From positions 1 through 53,541 of the forward strand of contig MDLF01000075.1 in NCBI GenBank assembly GCA_001730095.1: DNA of 53,541 nt. Reading direction: 5' to 3'. The notes beneath the pieces were generated by a model. It saw only the letters and a list, made by a program, of their open reading frames with translations, did no database searches and had not been told where the DNA came from. Both the position numbers and the translations under genes were made by a program. Shown here piece by piece: positions 1-8,725 of the stretch (its first letter is position 1; each line of letters opens with the position of its first letter). The DNA is from Rhodobacteraceae bacterium (ex Bugula neritina AB1) (GTDB lineage: Bacteria; Pseudomonadota; Alphaproteobacteria; Rhodobacterales; Rhodobacteraceae).

Positions 1-38
1 CGTTCTCCCAGTGATAGTTGCGTGTAAACGGCTCCCAT
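1..38 (-). mobile_element. IS30-type transposase, first 13 codons only
   Basis: Read on the minus strand, an ATG at 38-36 opens a frame MGAVYTQLSLGER that runs off the left edge. IS30-family transposases typically begin with a very similar M-G-x-x-Y-x-Q-L-S-L-x-E-R segment. An AGGAGA ribosome binding site lies just upstream (46-51 on the plus strand, read in reverse). Only 13 residues are visible, so the family call rests on this one motif. The terminal inverted repeat of the element should lie between about 45 and 100, but I cannot fix it. Confidence 0.55.
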
Positions 39-46
39 GCCAGGAT

Positions 47-81
47 CTCCTATTAAATAACGCATTGTTTTCTAATAGGAG
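47..81. repeat. 9-bp inverted repeat upstream of the IS30-type gene
   Basis: CTCCTATTA at 47-55 is matched exactly by TAATAGGAG at 73-81, with a 17-base A/T-rich loop. It sits between the IS30-type start and the IS5 relic. It could be a hairpin in the transposase leader or part of the junction between two elements. Confidence 0.5.
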
Positions 82-93
82 TCGCACTTCAAA

Positions 94-431
94 GTAGCGC
101 TCACAAACGAAGCGGTTCGATCCTCAAAGTATTTGGGCCGTGCCCTGTGGCGGAACCTGATCGGGTACCACCGCCGGAGCCGCGTCGAGATATGAGGAGG
201 ATCAGAAAAGGGTCCGGGGGCTCCTTTTCCGACGATTGAATGCATTGTGTGAAACTGCCTGGTCAGCGCCTGTCGGCGCGCGACGTCGACCGTCAGCTTG
301 CGGAGAGCCAAATCCGTGCCGCGATCCTGAACGGCTTCACAGCTCTTGGCATACCCCATACCGTGGCAGTAGGCTAAATCGGTCCGGGGGAAGGGGAAGA
401 CCGTCCCCAGGCCGATTTGTGCAACAAAGCC
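94..431 (+). mobile_element. Decayed 3' end of an IS5-family element
   Basis: The plus strand keeps two pieces of an IS5-type transposase C-terminus. Residues from NEAVRSSKYLGRALW through GYHRRSRVE are coded at 106-192. Residues from MHCVKLPGQRL through ALGIPHTVAVG are coded at 240-374, with a TAA at 375. In related transposases these two stretches are almost contiguous (RVETK-MHCVKL). Here about 47 bases with in-frame stops separate them, so the gene is broken. At 411-431 the sequence CCGATTTGTGCAACAAAGCC matches the right-end inverted repeat I recall for this group (GGCTTTGTTGCACAAA in reverse). The 5' part of the element is missing. The family assignment is from memory of homologues. Confidence 0.7.
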
Positions 432-956
432 TGGTTGGCCCAGAAGACCAACTTTGGATTCTAGGAGACTTTGCCTTTGGTTCCAAAGCCGCTGTTGTTC
501 ACCATGATGAGCGGGTAGTGTTGTTCCAGAGGGGCTGGCAGTGGGCCGCGAAGAGTACATGGCTCCGGCGTCAGGTGAAGATTGAAATTCATCCGCAGAA
601 TTGTTGGTTTTCGGGGGACTTCAGGCCGCCTCTGTTTTCAATGAGGGCATGATCGGTCAGGAATGCCCCGGTCACAAGATGGTCAGGTGGCAACAGGGCC
701 TGGTGGCGCTGCCCCAAGGCAATGTGCCGCGGACGATACATCCGCCGGACCAATTACGCGGATCCATTATGAAACTATGGCCGCGAAACAGCGGTGCTAC
801 CCGTGGAAATGTCCAATCGTGAAATGGGTGCTTTTTATCGGGGTATGGCTGCGCAATAACTGTGAAAATGACAAATGAGCATATTACAAACACCGGTGTC
901 ATGATCTGCGGCGGCCTAGGGTCGGGTAGGGGATACCTATGTCGGGGGATGACTGT
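432..956. other. Gene-free stretch between IS relic and ugd
   Basis: I see no convincing gene in these 525 bases. Open frames exist on both strands but their translations are low in complexity, rich in Arg, Pro and Gly, and resemble no family I know. The last 100 bases, which are richer in A and T, probably hold the promoter for ugd, but no clear -35/-10 pair stands out. The stretch may be decayed mobile-element or surface-polysaccharide DNA. Confidence 0.5.
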
Positions 957-2123
957 ATGAAAATCGCGGTTGCAGGATTGGGTTATGTCGGGATGTCGAA
1001 TGCGGTGCTTCTGGCACAGAAGCATTCGGTTGTGGCCATCGACATATCTGAAACGCGGGTGCAGATGGTGAACAGCCGTCAGTCCCCGGTTGCCGATGCT
1101 GACCTTGAGGATTTCCTGGCCAACCGCGTGCTGGACTTGCAGGCCACAACGGATCCAGCCGCGGCTTATGGGGATGCGGAATATGTGATTGTGGCCACCC
1201 CGACCAATTATGATCCCAGGCACAATAATTTTGACACCTCCAGCGTCGAGGCGGTGATCCGGCAGGTCATTGATATGAACCCGCAGGCCACCATCGTTAT
1301 CAAATCGACGATCCCCGTTGGCTTTGTCAGGGAGATCCGCCGCGACCTGGGAGCCGATCAGGTGATTTTCTCCCCCGAGTTCCTGCGCGAAGGCCAGGCG
1401 CTGTATGATAATCTGCATCCCAGCCGTATCATCGTCGGTGAACGTTCGGAGCGTGCGCGGGTTTTTGCGGAATTGTTGCTGGAGGGCGCGGCGGACCAGG
1501 ATGTCGAGGTTCTTTTCACTGATCCAGATGAGGCAGAGGCCGTAAAACTGTTTGCCAATACATATCTTGCCATGCGGGTGGCGTTCTTCAATGAGTTGGA
1601 CAGCTATGCGATGGCCGGCGGCATGGATACGCGCCAGATCATCGAAGGCATCAGCCTGGATCCGCGCATCGGCAGCCATTACAATAATCCGTCCTTCGGT
1701 TATGGCGGCTATTGCCTGCCCAAGGACACCAAGCAGCTCCTGGCCAACTATAACCATGTGCCGCAGAATCTGATCGGCGCCATTGTCGATGCCAACCGTA
1801 CCCGCAAGGATTTCCTGTCCGATCAGATCCTGATGACCGGCGCCCGGGTCGTCGGCATCTTCCGGCTGGTGATGAAGGCGGGCAGCGACAATTTCCGCCA
1901 GTCGTCCATTCAGGGCATCATGAAACGGCTGAAGGCCAAAGGGATTGAAGTCATCGTCTATGAGCCGGTGCTGGATCAAGAGGACTTCTTCCGCTCCCGT
2001 GTGGTGCGGGACCTGCAGTATTTTAAGGATAACTGCGATCTGATCGTAGCCAACCGCCTGACCGACGAGATCCGGGACGTCGAAGACAAGGTCTTCACCC
2101 GCGATCTCTTTGGCGGTAATTGA
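957..2123 (+). CDS. ugd: UDP-glucose 6-dehydrogenase
   Basis: Oxidises UDP-glucose to UDP-glucuronate with two NAD+, in the cytoplasm, supplying uronic acids for capsule, exopolysaccharide or LPS. The N-terminal Rossmann motif GLGYVG is at residues 7-12. The catalytic cysteine is Cys253 in GGYCLPKD, and the family Lys and Asn lie in [11 protein letters not shown] (Lys197, Asn201). I start at the ATG at 957 ([12 protein letters not shown]), which gives 388 residues, the length of the short E. coli-type enzyme. An ATG 18 bases upstream (939) would add six residues that do not fit the family. The epimerase gene starts 43 bases downstream, so the two probably form an operon. Confidence 0.93.
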   Translation: MKIAVAGLGYVGMSNAVLLAQKHSVVAIDISETRVQMVNSRQSPVADADLEDFLANRVLDLQATTDPAAAYGDAEYVIVATPTNYDPRHNNFDTSSVEAVIRQVIDMNPQATIVIKSTIPVGFVREIRRDLGADQVIFSPEFLREGQALYDNLHPSRIIVGERSERARVFAELLLEGAADQDVEVLFTDPDEAEAVKLFANTYLAMRVAFFNELDSYAMAGGMDTRQIIEGISLDPRIGSHYNNPSFGYGGYCLPKDTKQLLANYNHVPQNLIGAIVDANRTRKDFLSDQILMTGARVVGIFRLVMKAGSDNFRQSSIQGIMKRLKAKGIEVIVYEPVLDQEDFFRSRVVRDLQYFKDNCDLIVANRLTDEIRDVEDKVFTRDLFGGN

Positions 2124-2166
2124 AACCGGTCGAACCAGCCCGGGCTTAAGGATAGGGAAAACCAAC

Positions 2167-3210
2167 GTGCAAACCGTTCTGATCACCGGCTCGGCTGGCT
2201 TTATAGGGTATCATCTCAGCAAATTGCTGCTGGCGCATGGATACCGCGTCGTGGGGCTGGATGCCCTGACGGATTATTACGACGTCTCCTTGAAAGACGC
2301 CCGCCACGCCATGTTGGCAGCGGCGCCTGGTGGGGAGAATTTCACCCCTGTCACCGGCAAGGTCGAAGAACCCGGCCTTGTCATGGAGCTCTTTGAGGCA
2401 CATCGTTTCGACTATGTGGTTCACCTGGCGGCTCAGGCCGGGGTGCGCTACTCGATCGAAAACCCGCGGTCCTATCTCGAAAGCAATCTGGTTGGGTCTT
2501 TTGAGGTTCTGGAAGCGGCCCGAGCGTATCCGCCCAAACACATGCTGCTGGCGTCGACGTCCTCGGCCTATGGTGCCAACACCCGGATGCCGTACCGGGA
2601 GGACCAGCGGGCTGACCACCAGATGTCCTTTTATGCGGCGACCAAGAAGGCCACTGAAAACATGGCGCATTCCTATGCGCATCTGTTTGATCTGCCGGTC
2701 ACGATGTTCCGCTTCTTCACCGTCTATGGACCTTGGGGGCGGCCAGACATGGCGCTGTTCAAATTCACCAAGGCGATCCTCGAAGGCAAGCCGATCGACG
2801 TCTACAATCACGGCGATATGAAACGCGACTTTACCTATGTCGCCGATCTGGTCGAGGCGATCCGCCTTCTGCTGGATGCGGTGCCGGAGCGGCCGGCCGA
2901 TGGCCAAGTGCCCGAAGGGGACAGCCTGTCACCGGTGGCGCCGCACCGGGTGGTCAATATCGGCAATTCGGATTCTGTTCAGCTTACGGACTTCATTGCC
3001 GCCATCGAGAAAGCCACCGGTCTTCCGGCGGTGCGTAACATGATGCCGATGCAGGCAGGGGATGTGCCTGCCACATGGGCGGATGCCAGCCTGCTGAAAT
3101 CCCTTACTGGCTATGCTCCGAAGACGGATGTGGAAACCGGGGTTGCCGCCTTTGTAGACTGGTACCGCGACTACTACCGCCCGAATGAGGCGGCCCGGGG
3201 GGCGAACTGA
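2167..3210 (+). CDS. NAD-dependent epimerase, UDP-glucuronate 4-epimerase type
   Basis: An extended short-chain dehydrogenase that probably converts UDP-glucuronate to UDP-galacturonate, the product of the gene before it. The NAD site TGSAGFIG is at residues 7-14, a catalytic SSAYG / YAATK (YxxxK) pair sits mid-protein, and DFTYVADLVEAI is typical of the UDP-sugar epimerase branch. The GTG at 2167 (VQTVLITGSAGFIG) is preferred because GGATAGGG lies just upstream; an upstream ATG at 2110 overlaps ugd and adds 19 unrelated residues. That gives 347 residues, close to the usual 335-350. Substrate is inferred from sequence type and from the neighbour ugd. Confidence 0.85.
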   Translation: MQTVLITGSAGFIGYHLSKLLLAHGYRVVGLDALTDYYDVSLKDARHAMLAAAPGGENFTPVTGKVEEPGLVMELFEAHRFDYVVHLAAQAGVRYSIENPRSYLESNLVGSFEVLEAARAYPPKHMLLASTSSAYGANTRMPYREDQRADHQMSFYAATKKATENMAHSYAHLFDLPVTMFRFFTVYGPWGRPDMALFKFTKAILEGKPIDVYNHGDMKRDFTYVADLVEAIRLLLDAVPERPADGQVPEGDSLSPVAPHRVVNIGNSDSVQLTDFIAAIEKATGLPAVRNMMPMQAGDVPATWADASLLKSLTGYAPKTDVETGVAAFVDWYRDYYRPNEAARGAN

Positions 3211-3587
3211 CGGCAGGCCACCGGGGCGGCGCGCGGGAGGCTCTGCGGCTGCACTGTTCACAGGTTCCGGGCTTGGCTGTGCTTACGCAGGCAGATGCCC
3301 GCAGGAGCCGGGGGAAGGTCTGGCGGAACCAGCCGCAAAGGGGCTGAACTCAGTCATTGCCACCTTCCGGCGACTCTGCTAAACGCCATCCATCCTGAAG
3401 ACCCCGGATTCGTTTCCGGGGTTGTTACGTTTGTCAGGATACACGAACTCGGGGACCTTCGGGGCCCTACAACACGGCCACCTTAGTAGGGCGTTTCCTT
3501 TGGAAACAAACGGGCAGGGGGCTTTTAACATAGCTGGGCCAAAGACAAGAACCTAAGGCCTGGCACGCTAAACGGAAGACAGAAAGC
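3211..3587. other. Spacer between epimerase and rplB
   Basis: No gene is visible in these 377 bases. They contain a terminator-like hairpin (3401-3422) and a small perfect hairpin GTTTCC-TTT-GGAAAC at 3493-3507. The A/T-rich stretch CTTTTAACATAGC near 3521 precedes rplB. rplB must be expressed from here, but I could not pick a convincing promoter. The usual upstream neighbours rpsJ, rplC, rplD and rplW are not present. Confidence 0.5.
3401..3422 (+). terminator. Hairpin after the ugd-epimerase pair
   Basis: ACCCCGGA (3401-3408) pairs exactly with TCCGGGGT (3415-3422) over a six-base loop. Only a short T-rich tail follows, so it may be an inefficient factor-independent terminator. It lies about 190 bases after the epimerase stop codon. 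Confidence 0.5.
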
Positions 3588-4430
3588 ATGGCACTTAAGT
3601 CGTATAAGCCGACGACGCCGGGCCAGCGTGGGCTGGTTCTGATCGACCGTTCGGAGCTTTGGAAAGGGCGTCCGGTCAAGTCTCTCACTGAGGGTCTGAC
3701 CAAATCGGGCGGCCGGAACAACACCGGACGGATTACTTCCCGCCGCCGCGGCGGCGGCGCAAAGCGTCTCTACCGGATTGTTGACTTCAAACGGAATAAA
3801 TTTGATGTCGCCGCAACCGTCGAGCGCATTGAATATGACCCCAACCGTACTGCCTTCATCGCTCTGGTGAAGTATGACGACGGCGAGCAGGCCTATATCC
3901 TGGCTCCGCAGCGTCTGGCAGTCGGCGATCAGGTCATCGCCTCCGCAAAGGCAGACATCAAGCCGGGCAACGCAATGCCGTTCTCGGGCATGCCGATCGG
4001 TACCATCGTTCACAACATCGAAATGAAGCCCGGCAAAGGCGGCCAGATCGCCCGTGCAGCCGGTACCTACGCTCAATTCGTTGGCCGTGACGGCGGTTAC
4101 GCTCAGATCCGCCTGTCCTCGGGTGAACTGCGCCTGGTGCGTCAGGAATGCATGGCCACCGTTGGTGCCGTGTCGAACCCCGACAACTCGAACCAGAACT
4201 TTGGTAAAGCCGGCCGTATGCGCCACAAGGGCAAGCGTCCTTCTGTGCGTGGTGTCGTCATGAACCCGATCGACCACCCGCACGGTGGTGGTGAAGGCCG
4301 GACCTCCGGTGGCCGCCATCCGGTTACCCCCTGGGGCAAACCGACCAAAGGCAAACGGACCCGCAACAAGAACAAGGCGTCGCAGAAGCTTATCGTCCGC
4401 TCGCGTCACGCCAAGAAGAAAGGCCGCTAA
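3588..4430 (+). CDS. rplB: 50S ribosomal protein L2
   Basis: Universal large-subunit protein next to the peptidyl-transferase centre, needed for subunit association. The 280-residue product begins [15 protein letters not shown] and carries the signature [17 protein letters not shown] near its C-terminus with the conserved His. Length is normal for alphaproteobacteria. It opens the r-protein block rplB-rpsS-rplV-rpsC-rplP; rpsS follows after 3 bases. It is unusual that the upstream neighbours are sugar-nucleotide genes rather than rplW. Confidence 0.98.
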   Translation: MALKSYKPTTPGQRGLVLIDRSELWKGRPVKSLTEGLTKSGGRNNTGRITSRRRGGGAKRLYRIVDFKRNKFDVAATVERIEYDPNRTAFIALVKYDDGEQAYILAPQRLAVGDQVIASAKADIKPGNAMPFSGMPIGTIVHNIEMKPGKGGQIARAAGTYAQFVGRDGGYAQIRLSSGELRLVRQECMATVGAVSNPDNSNQNFGKAGRMRHKGKRPSVRGVVMNPIDHPHGGGEGRTSGGRHPVTPWGKPTKGKRTRNKNKASQKLIVRSRHAKKKGR

Positions 4431-4433
4431 TCC

Positions 4434-4712
4434 ATGGCACGTTCCGTATGGAAAGGCCCCTTCGTTGATGCTTATGTCCTGAAAAAGGCCGAAGCAGCGC
4501 GTGAATCGGGCCGCAATGAAGTGATCAAGATCTGGTCGCGCCGTTCCACCATCCTGCCGCAATTTGTCGGTCTGACCTTTGGTGTCTACAACGGCAAAAA
4601 GCACATCCCAGTCAACGTCTCGGAAGACATGATCGGTCAGAAGTTCGGTGAATACTCGCCGACCCGCACCTATTATGGCCACGCCGCAGACAAAAAAGCG
4701 AAGCGGAAGTAA
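4434..4712 (+). CDS. rpsS: 30S ribosomal protein S19
   Basis: Small-subunit head protein that works with S13 near the A site. 92 residues, beginning [14 protein letters not shown] and containing the conserved HIPV / [18 protein letters not shown] region. It lies 3 bases after rplB and 3 bases before rplV, so translation is probably coupled. Confidence 0.98.
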   Translation: MARSVWKGPFVDAYVLKKAEAARESGRNEVIKIWSRRSTILPQFVGLTFGVYNGKKHIPVNVSEDMIGQKFGEYSPTRTYYGHAADKKAKRK

Positions 4713-4715
4713 GTC

Positions 4716-5096
4716 ATGGGTAAGGAAAAGAATCCCCGCCGCGTGGCAGACAACGAAGCAATGGCAAAACTGCGCATGCTCCGTACCTCCCCGCAGAAAC
4801 TGAACCTGGTGGCTCAGATGATCCGTGGCAAGAAAGTTGAGAAGGCTTTGACCGACCTGACTTTCTCCAACAAGCGGATCGCGCAGGACGTGAAGAAATG
4901 CCTTCAGTCCGCCATCGCGAATGCTGAGAACAACCACAACCTGGACGTCGATGAACTGATCGTCGCCGAGGCATGGGTTGGCAAGAACCTGACCATGAAA
5001 CGCGGCCGTCCGCGTGCCCGTGGCCGGTTCGGCAAAATCCTGAAGCCGTTCGCGGAGATCACCATCAAGGTGCGTCAAGTTGAGGAGCAAGCCTAA
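4716..5096 (+). CDS. rplV: 50S ribosomal protein L22
   Basis: Lines part of the peptide exit tunnel. 126 residues; the body [18 protein letters not shown] and the C-terminal beta-hairpin region with [12 protein letters not shown] are typical, and the latter reaches into the tunnel. There is a short N-terminal extension ([17 protein letters not shown]) common in alphaproteobacteria. Its stop overlaps the start of rpsC (TAATG at 5094-5098). Confidence 0.98.
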   Translation: MGKEKNPRRVADNEAMAKLRMLRTSPQKLNLVAQMIRGKKVEKALTDLTFSNKRIAQDVKKCLQSAIANAENNHNLDVDELIVAEAWVGKNLTMKRGRPRARGRFGKILKPFAEITIKVRQVEEQA

Positions 5097-5806
5097 TGGG
5101 TAACAAAGTTAATCCGATCGGCATGCGCCTGCAGGTGAACCGCACCTGGGACAGCCGTTGGTACGCCGACACCAAGGATTTCGGTGATCTTCTGCTGGAA
5201 GACATCAAGATCCGTGATTTCATCAAGGATGAGTGCAAGCAGGCTGGTATCGCCCGTGTGATCATCGAGCGCCCTCACAAGAAGTGCCGTGTGACCATTC
5301 ACACTGCGCGTCCGGGCGTGATCATCGGCAAGAAAGGCGCAGACATCGAAACCCTGCGCAAGAAGCTGGCGAACATCACCGACAGCGAACTGCACCTGAA
5401 CATCGTTGAAGTCCGCAAGCCGGAACTCGACGCTGCTCTGGTCGGCGAGTCCATCGCACAGCAGCTGGAGCGCCGCGTCTCCTTCCGCCGTGCCATGAAG
5501 CGCGCCGTGCAGAACGCCATGCGCATGGGTGCCCTGGGTATCCGCGTGAACGTTGCGGGCCGTCTCGGCGGTGCGGAAATCGCACGTACCGAATGGTACC
5601 GTGAGGGCCGCGTGCCGCTGCACACCCTGCGTGCCGACATCGATTACGCACACGTCGAAGCCAAGACTGCCTATGGCATCATCGGGATCAAAACCTGGAT
5701 CTTCAAAGGCGAGATCATGGAACACGATCCTGCGGCGCGTGACCGTAAAGCACAGGAAATCCAGGACGGCCCTGCACCTCGTGGTGCTGGTGGCGGTCGT
5801 CGCTAA
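5096..5806 (+). CDS. rpsC: 30S ribosomal protein S3
   Basis: Forms part of the mRNA entry site of the small subunit. 236 residues; the type-II KH domain motif [17 protein letters not shown] sits around residues 72-90, and the C-terminal domain contains [22 protein letters not shown] split across the usual positions. Starts at the ATG overlapping the rplV stop. The C-terminus is a short Gly/Arg-rich tail. Confidence 0.98.
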   Translation: MGNKVNPIGMRLQVNRTWDSRWYADTKDFGDLLLEDIKIRDFIKDECKQAGIARVIIERPHKKCRVTIHTARPGVIIGKKGADIETLRKKLANITDSELHLNIVEVRKPELDAALVGESIAQQLERRVSFRRAMKRAVQNAMRMGALGIRVNVAGRLGGAEIARTEWYREGRVPLHTLRADIDYAHVEAKTAYGIIGIKTWIFKGEIMEHDPAARDRKAQEIQDGPAPRGAGGGRR

Positions 5807-5818
5807 GGAGGATTTGAG

Positions 5819-6232
5819 ATGCTTCAGCCAAAGCGCACTAAATTCCGCAAAATGCACAAGGGCCGGATTCACGGCCTGGCAAAAGGCGGCTCGGACCTGA
5901 ACTTCGGCACCTATGGCCTGAAGGCAACCACCCCTGAGCGTGTGACTGCACGCCAGATCGAGGCTGCCCGTCGTGCCATGACCCGCCACATGAAGCGTCA
6001 GGGTCGTGTCTGGATCCGCATCTTCCCGGATACCCCTGTTACCTCCAAGCCCGTCGAAGTTCGTATGGGTAAAGGTAAGGGTTCCGTGGATTACTGGGCC
6101 TGCAAAGTGAAGCCCGGCCGCGTGATGTTCGAGATCGATGGCGTCAGCGATGAAATCGCCCGCGAGGCTCTGCGCCTTGCTGCGATGAAGCTGCCGGTCA
6201 AGACCCGCGTCGTGGTCCGCGAAGACTGGTAA
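5819..6232 (+). CDS. rplP: 50S ribosomal protein L16
   Basis: Binds 23S rRNA near the A-site tRNA elbow. 137 residues, beginning [16 protein letters not shown], with the MGKGKGS motif near residue 82. GGAGG precedes the start. It is the last gene of this first r-protein block: a strong terminator follows and rpmC, its normal next neighbour, lies almost 2 kb further on. Confidence 0.98.
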   Translation: MLQPKRTKFRKMHKGRIHGLAKGGSDLNFGTYGLKATTPERVTARQIEAARRAMTRHMKRQGRVWIRIFPDTPVTSKPVEVRMGKGKGSVDYWACKVKPGRVMFEIDGVSDEIAREALRLAAMKLPVKTRVVVREDW

Positions 6233-6312
6233 GCGGCGGCTTTGCCGCCGTGTGCACGCCAGCTGCAGTTGCTTATGCAAAAGCGGCAGGGGCGCATCCG
6301 GTCCTGAAAATC

Positions 6313-6346
6313 AAACCCCTCGCTGAGCAATCAGCGGGGGGTTTTT
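6313..6346 (+). terminator. Strong terminator after rplP
   Basis: A 14-bp stem (6313-6326 with 6331-6344, one G-U wobble) closes on a GCAA tetraloop and runs into TTTTT. It should end the rplB-rplP transcript and separates it from the genes inserted before rpmC. Confidence 0.9.
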
Positions 6347-6349
6347 GTT

Positions 6350-6430
6350 GCAGGAAGCCCGGGGGCTCTGCCCCCGCCGCCGCTGGCGGCTCCCCCGGGG
6401 GATTTGCAACCAGAAAGAAGCAGGGGCTGC
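6350..6430. repeat. GC-rich intergenic repeat with CCAGAAAGAAG motif
   Basis: A palindromic GC-rich block (CCCGGGGGCTCTGCCCCCG and GGCGGCTCCCCCGGGGG) is followed by ACCAGAAAGAAGC. The same ACCAGAAAGAAG string recurs at 23919 and 26992 in gene gaps. It looks like a copy of a dispersed roseobacter intergenic repeat. Confidence 0.55.
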
Positions 6431-6479
6431 CGGGCGGAACTGTCTCGCCAAGGCGGGGCAGCTGGAGTATCAGGGCCGC

Positions 6480-7100
6480 ATGGCCCAGATTGACTCGCTC
6501 TTCGTGACCCGCCTCTACCGCGCGCAACTGTCCGAACACGGACCTTCTGTTGACGCGCAGGAACTGGAAAACTCCTGCCTTGTGATCGCCGGTGACGACG
6601 ACGCGGGCCAGGACTGGTGCGAGGAGAATGGCTATCCCGGCTATACCTCCTATGCGTCGCTGACGGATCTGCCCTGGCGGTTCCCGATCTTTGCGGATCT
6701 GGTGAAATCGCTGGATCTGCATGTGGCAGGCTTTGCCCGGGATCTGGAGCTGGATCTGGATGGCCGCAAGCTGGTGCTGGAGGATCTGTGGATCAATATC
6801 CTGCCCGAGGGCGGCACCCACGCCAGCCACATCCACCCGCATTCGGTGATCTCTGGCACAACCTATGTGTCGATGCCCGAGGGGGCCTCGGCGTTGAAAC
6901 TGGAAGACCCGCGCCATGCGATGATGATGGCGCACCCGCCACGGGTGAAGGACTGTCGGCAGGAGCTGAAGACCTTTGTCTATCAGTCGCCCGCAGTGGG
7001 CGATGTGCTGCTGTGGGAAAGCTTCATCCGCCACGAGGTGCCGCTGAACATGGCAGAGGAAGAGCGGATTTCGGTGAGTTTCAATTACCGCTGGGAGTGA
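6480..7100 (+). CDS. Putative 2OG-Fe(II) oxygenase, TIGR02466 family
   Basis: 206 residues from the ATG at 6480 (MAQIDSLFVTRLYRAQL). The central HASHIHPHSVISGTTYV segment, the later FIRHEV histidine and the arginine in ERISVSFNYRW match the metal- and 2-oxoglutarate-binding pattern of this family, found widely in marine bacteria and phages. Substrate is unknown. CTGGAG lies upstream of the start; an open frame continues upstream but through the repeat, so I do not use it. It sits between rplP and rpmC, in the same direction, after the rplP terminator. Confidence 0.78.
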   Translation: MAQIDSLFVTRLYRAQLSEHGPSVDAQELENSCLVIAGDDDAGQDWCEENGYPGYTSYASLTDLPWRFPIFADLVKSLDLHVAGFARDLELDLDGRKLVLEDLWINILPEGGTHASHIHPHSVISGTTYVSMPEGASALKLEDPRHAMMMAHPPRVKDCRQELKTFVYQSPAVGDVLLWESFIRHEVPLNMAEEERISVSFNYRWE

Positions 7101-7181
7101 GGCCCGGTCCGCAAAGCGGCAATCGCTCCGGGGGAGCGATTGAGGGCCGAACGGGCGGAGCCCTGAAAGCCTGGTCTCCCC

Positions 7182-7529
7182 TTACCACGTCCCCTGTATG
7201 ATGCAGTCCAGCCCGTCGGTTGCCAGATGCCACAGGGCACCCAGCGCCAACGCGCGGATTTTCCAGTTCGGTACCAGCAGCGCTGCAGTGTAGGCAGCAG
7301 CAGCCAGCCCTGAGTGCAACGGGTGAAAGCCGAGGCTGCAGCGGTTCGGGTCGAAGACCGGCGTCGCCAGCAGGTGGTCGGCGTCAATCGCATTCGCCAG
7401 GATCATCAGCCCGGCGGCCATCAGCCAGCGCTTGCGTCCAAAGAAAAGGCGCGCCAGGGCGAAAGGGGCGATGAAATGAAAACCGTAGTGGATCAAGGTG
7501 GGAAGCAGGGTGAACAGGGCAGGCACCAT
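7182..7529 (-). CDS. DUF6122-type small membrane protein
   Basis: 115 residues, mostly hydrophobic with about three to four membrane spans. Conserved polar residues stand out: His in LIHYGFHFIAP, AIDADHLLA, RCSLGFHPLHS and HLATDGLDC. This His/Asp pattern with the FHPLHS motif matches the DUF6122 family as I remember it. The motif resembles metal-dependent membrane hydrolases of the YdjM/LexA-binding kind, but no function is known to me. Minus strand, convergent with the oxygenase gene. Confidence 0.7.
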   Translation of the reverse strand: MVPALFTLLPTLIHYGFHFIAPFALARLFFGRKRWLMAAGLMILANAIDADHLLATPVFDPNRCSLGFHPLHSGLAAAAYTAALLVPNWKIRALALGALWHLATDGLDCIIQGTW

Positions 7530-7576
7530 GGCTAAGGCGGCAGATCCCGTTGCAGAGCCGGATCTGCCGCGCGGGG

Positions 7577-7906
7577 TCAGTTCGTTATCAGCTGGATCGT
7601 CAAAGGTGCGCCGCCGTCGATAATGCCCAGCAGCAGGTCGATGTTTGGATGTGCGCCAGGGCGGTTTCTGGCGTCTTCTGTGTGTTCCGCAAAAACGGCG
7701 ATGCCGTGGGAAGCGGCCTCTGCAGTCAGCGCATCAAAGGTCTGTGCCAGATACTGATACACCGCCAGCGACCCCTGTTTGCCGGGAATGTTGTCGATAT
7801 GGGCCACAACAGTCTGGGAGCCATCCAGAAGTTCAATGCCGGCCAGCCCCTCGATCGGTGGCAGAAGCTGCAGGTTGTCTTTGAAAGATGCGGTCGGCTG
7901 GATCAT
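7577..7906 (-). CDS. DUF2322-like small protein
   Basis: 109 residues from the ATG at 7906 (MIQPTASFKDNLQLLP). Soluble, with the segments GSLAVYQYLAQ, FAEHTEDARNRPG and HPNIDLLLGII that fit the uncharacterised DUF2322 family. An upstream ATG at 7978 would add 24 Arg/Trp-rich residues unlike the family. Transcribed away from rpmC; 47 bases downstream lies the DUF6122 gene, so these two may be cotranscribed. Confidence 0.68.
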   Translation of the reverse strand: MIQPTASFKDNLQLLPPIEGLAGIELLDGSQTVVAHIDNIPGKQGSLAVYQYLAQTFDALTAEAASHGIAVFAEHTEDARNRPGAHPNIDLLLGIIDGGAPLTIQLITN

Positions 7907-8181
7907 TGCCTTGTCCCTTGTGGTGCGGTGAATTGCTGGCTGGCTAGCACCATTTGCCCGCCATCGCCATGGGGGCAAACGCGCAGTCCTCGCCCTGCAA
8001 CCTTACCCTTGCCCCTGTGTCCCATCTCCTCTATAGGGACCCATCGCTTGTCCCTAATCCGCCTCGGATCAGGGTCGGGTGATTCTTTTTTGCCGTGCCG
8101 CTGGGTGCGGTTTGACATAACCCACCAGGTAACAAGGTGACCCTCGGGGCCTTCTGGTGCTTTGGACAAGGAACAAAGGCG

Positions 8182-8382
8182 ATGAACGCCAATGATCTGC
8201 GCGAGAAAACCGTGGATGAACTCCGCGACGCCCTCGCATCCCTGAAAAAAGAGAGCTTCAACCTGCGTTTTCAGCAGGCAACCGGTCAGCTGGAATCGAC
8301 CGCAGGCATCAAGGCGGCCCGCCGCAATGCTGCACGCGTCAAGACCATCCTGAACGAAAAAGCTGCAGCTGCAGCTGAATAA
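8182..8382 (+). CDS. rpmC: 50S ribosomal protein L29
   Basis: 66 residues from the ATG at 8182 ([14 protein letters not shown]), with an AAGGA-type site 12 bases upstream. Short two-helix protein near the exit tunnel, containing [17 protein letters not shown]. It reopens the r-protein series after the three inserted genes; rpsQ follows after 12 bases. Confidence 0.96.
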   Translation: MNANDLREKTVDELRDALASLKKESFNLRFQQATGQLESTAGIKAARRNAARVKTILNEKAAAAAE

Positions 8383-8394
8383 GGAGCTACTCGA

Positions 8395-8625
8395 ATGCCC
8401 AAACGTATCCTGTCTGGCGTCGTGACCTCCGACGCAAACGCACAGACCGTCACCGTTTCCGTTGAGCGCCGCTTTACGCATCCGGTTCTGAAGAAAACCA
8501 TCCGTAAGTCCAAGAAATACCGGGCTCACGATGAAAAGAACGCTTTCAAGATCGGCGACTCTGTACGCATCATCGAATGCGCGCCGAAATCGAAAACGAA
8601 ACGCTGGGAAGTTCTGGAAGCCTAA
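8395..8625 (+). CDS. rpsQ: 30S ribosomal protein S17
   Basis: 76 residues, an OB-fold primary 16S rRNA binder. [19 protein letters not shown] at the start and the [10 protein letters not shown] segment are typical. The GGAGCT site is upstream. A 100-base structured gap separates it from rplN. Confidence 0.97.
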   Translation: MPKRILSGVVTSDANAQTVTVSVERRFTHPVLKKTIRKSKKYRAHDEKNAFKIGDSVRIIECAPKSKTKRWEVLEA

Positions 8626-8643
8626 GAGTCTCATTCGAGACTC
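8626..8643 (+). other. Perfect hairpin between rpsQ and rplN
   Basis: GAGTCTC (8626-8632) pairs with GAGACTC (8637-8643) over ATTC, starting directly at the rpsQ stop. There is no T-run, so it is unlikely to terminate; it may be a processing or protection element. Confidence 0.5.
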
Positions 8644-8725
8644 CTGGCGACTGGGCTGAAAAGCAAAGTCGAAACCCTGGGGGATCACGCCACGCATCGG
8701 CGCCCCATAGGTCGGGAGAAACCAC

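Noticed and set aside
672-2186. A 504-residue minus-strand open frame antisense to ugd
   Set aside because: ugd on the plus strand has full family motifs. The antisense frame has no family-like segments and reflects the strong third-position GC bias.
3525-5090. A 521-residue minus-strand open frame across rplB, rpsS and rplV
   Set aside because: It is the mirror of three certain ribosomal protein genes. The same holds for similar long antisense frames at 5093-6280, 9066-10145, 10623-12137 and 14772-15959.
8090-8118. TTGACA and TTGCCG as promoter elements for rpmC
   Set aside because: TTGACA at 8112 has no -10 at a suitable distance, and TTGCCG at 8090 gives only the weak TGACAT. A promoter must be near, but neither pair is good enough to list.
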